Source of the DNA: CAYTAP01 sp964435775
Lineage (GTDB): Bacteria; Planctomycetota; Phycisphaerae; Tepidisphaerales; Tepidisphaeraceae
Reading direction: 5' to 3'
DNA: 6,835 bases
NCBI GenBank assembly: GCA_964435775.1
Contig: CAYTAP010000163.1
Location: 1-6,835 of the forward strand
Shown here: positions 5,827 through 6,835 of the stretch, in pieces
Numbering within the stretch: position 1 is the stretch's first letter
Layout: every line of letters begins with the position of its first letter
The notes under the pieces: model-generated
What the model saw: the letters and a program-made list of their open reading frames with translations, nothing else
The model's database searches: none
What the model was told of the DNA's origin: nothing
Made by a program: the position numbers and the translations under genes

Positions 5827-5854
5827 TTGCGCGACCGGCTGAAATGCGCACAAT
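5827..5854 (+). promoter_or_regulatory. candidate promoter of the TIM-barrel gene, leaderless layout
   Basis: TTGCGC (5827-5832), 16 bases, CACAAT (5849-5854), then 6 bases to ATG 5861. No Shine-Dalgarno precedes the ATG. The -10 match is modest (CACAAT for TATAAT). Confidence 0.4.
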
Positions 5855-5860
5855 GCGGCC

Positions 5861-6703
5861 ATGAAGCTGGCATTTTCAACCAACGCCTACACGCGCCACG
5901 GGCTGTTTGAGGCGCTGCGAAGCATTCGGGATGCGGGATTTGAGGGGGTGGAGATTCTGGCGGATGTCCCGCATGCCTGGCCGGGCGATTTGACGCCGGC
6001 GCGGGCGCGCGAGGTCTTGGCGGAATTGCGCCGGCTGAACCTGGCGTGCGGCAACGTCAACGCGAATTGCTCGTTTGGATATTGGAAGGATGCTCCGCCG
6101 GAGCCTTATTTCGAGCCGAGTTTGATCAGTCCGAATCCGCGGCATCGAGAGGATCGGCGCAAGCTCATTGTGAAGGTGCTCGACTTCGCATCCGCCATCG
6201 GCGCGGGGAACATCAGCATCACCAGCGGGCGGCTGCTTGGCGGGATGCCGCCGGAGCGGGCGGCGATTCAATTCGCCGAATCGATCGCCCCGATCCTCGA
6301 CCATGCCGACAAGGTGAACGTCAACGTCGGCATCGAGTGCGAGCCGGGATTGTATGTCGAATACATCGCCGAGCTGCGCGAATGGATCGACCGGCTCAAT
6401 CATCCACGACTGGGGGCGAACCTCGATATCGGGCACAGCGTGGTTATCGGGGAGTCGGTCCCGGAGGTGATCCACCTCATGCGCGGCCGCATCTGGAACA
6501 TGCACGTTGAAGACCTGCCGGGCCGCAAGCATTATCACATGATTCCCGGCGAGGGAACGTTCGACTGGCCGCTGTTGCGAAGGTCGCTCGTGGATATTGC
6601 GTACAACCGGTTTGTGACGGTCGAGCTTTATACGCACACCGAGCGGCCAGAAGAGGCGGCGATCAAGAGCGCGGCGTTTCTCAAGCGGTTATTTGGGGAT
6701 TAA
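5861..6703 (+). CDS. sugar phosphate isomerase/epimerase-like TIM-barrel protein
   Basis: A 280-residue protein of the xylose-isomerase-like TIM-barrel superfamily (the AP-endonuclease-2-like fold). It opens with MKLAFSTNAYTRHG, then DAGFEGVEIL (24-33), the usual first two strands. Expected metal ligands are present in order: Glu159 or Glu161 in GIECEPG, Asp189 and His192 in LDIGHS, His215 in MHVEDL, and Glu255 in VELYTH, with PGEGTFDW (229-236) as the typical loop before the last strands. Such enzymes use a divalent metal to isomerise or epimerise keto sugars or cyclitol derivatives in the cytoplasm; the substrate here is unknown. The ATG fits the conserved start of the fold and has no Shine-Dalgarno; a -10-like box lies 6 bases upstream. 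It stands alone in the window, so no pathway can be assigned from context; the Gfo/Idh-family gene is a common partner type but is more than 4 kb away. Confidence 0.9.
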   Translation: MKLAFSTNAYTRHGLFEALRSIRDAGFEGVEILADVPHAWPGDLTPARAREVLAELRRLNLACGNVNANCSFGYWKDAPPEPYFEPSLISPNPRHREDRRKLIVKVLDFASAIGAGNISITSGRLLGGMPPERAAIQFAESIAPILDHADKVNVNVGIECEPGLYVEYIAELREWIDRLNHPRLGANLDIGHSVVIGESVPEVIHLMRGRIWNMHVEDLPGRKHYHMIPGEGTFDWPLLRRSLVDIAYNRFVTVELYTHTERPEEAAIKSAAFLKRLFGD

Positions 6704-6749
6704 GGATGAGGGACGGAGTTTTTCAATTATCGAGTAAATCTTCTGTAGG

Positions 6750-6816
6750 GGCGGCTTCAGCCGCCGCTTTAGAGGCTGGCGGCGGCTTCAGCCGCACTGC
6801 TGTGAACATCTTCACA
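6750..6816. repeat. cluster of three short hairpins downstream of the TIM-barrel gene
   Basis: GGCGGC-TTCA-GCCGCC (6750-6765) and GCGGC-TTCA-GCCGC (6782-6795) are two copies of the same GC-rich hairpin with an identical loop, about 30 bases apart. A third, unrelated hairpin TGTGAA-CATC-TTCACA follows at 6801-6816. The first copy is preceded by TGTAGGG, as in short palindromic repeats I recall from many environmental genomes. No T-run follows any of them, so they are not typical intrinsic terminators, though they may protect the mRNA 3' end. Confidence 0.65.
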
Positions 6817-6835
6817 TGGCCAATTTGATTCGCGC

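Noticed and set aside
5876..6637. Open minus-strand frame of 253 codons opposite the TIM-barrel gene
   Set aside because: Antisense shadow caused by GC-biased third positions; the plus frame carries all the metal ligands.
569..6703. One sugar-catabolic cluster joining the Gfo/Idh oxidoreductase and the TIM-barrel isomerase
   Set aside because: They are over 4 kb apart, on opposite strands, with unrelated genes between and separate promoters.
1..6835. A defence system, phage or transposon
   Set aside because: No recombinase, transposase, nuclease, toxin or phage protein is seen; every coding region is accounted for by the listed genes.

Overview
The window reads as a piece of a high-GC bacterial chromosome, most likely from a planctomycete, probably of the Phycisphaerae. 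The main clue is a long type II pseudopilin-like protein of the prepilin/H-X9-DG kind that these bacteria carry in many copies. The dispersed palindromic repeats between genes and the weak use of Shine-Dalgarno sites fit this but do not prove it. The assignment is an inference from protein style; there is no marker gene here.

Layout. On the minus strand, a Gfo/Idh/MocA-family oxidoreductase (569-1588) is followed closely by a putative zinc metallopeptidase (1-536), which is cut by the window edge; the two look like one operon. Divergent from them, on the plus strand, lies the pseudopilin-like gene (1869-3071). It converges with a minus-strand gene for an acidic, low-complexity protein with one C-terminal membrane segment (3139-3858). 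A 339-base gap follows, holding that gene's promoter, a dispersed inverted repeat and the dapF promoter. Next come dapF (4198-5088, plus) and a convergent TspO/MBR-family membrane protein (5110-5601, minus). A second gap carries a strong imperfect palindrome. The last gene is a sugar-phosphate-isomerase-like TIM-barrel protein (5861-6703, plus), followed by a cluster of short GC-rich hairpins up to the window end.

The genes do not form one pathway. dapF is housekeeping (diaminopimelate for lysine and peptidoglycan). The oxidoreductase and the TIM-barrel protein belong to families that often act on sugars or cyclitols, but they lie more than 4 kb apart in separate units and a shared pathway cannot be claimed. 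I found no mobile element genes, RNA genes, CRISPR array or defence system. The most interesting signals are non-coding: three starts (dapF, tspO-like, TIM barrel) with a -10-like box 6-8 bases before the ATG and no Shine-Dalgarno, suggesting leaderless mRNAs, and three different palindromic repeat types between genes.
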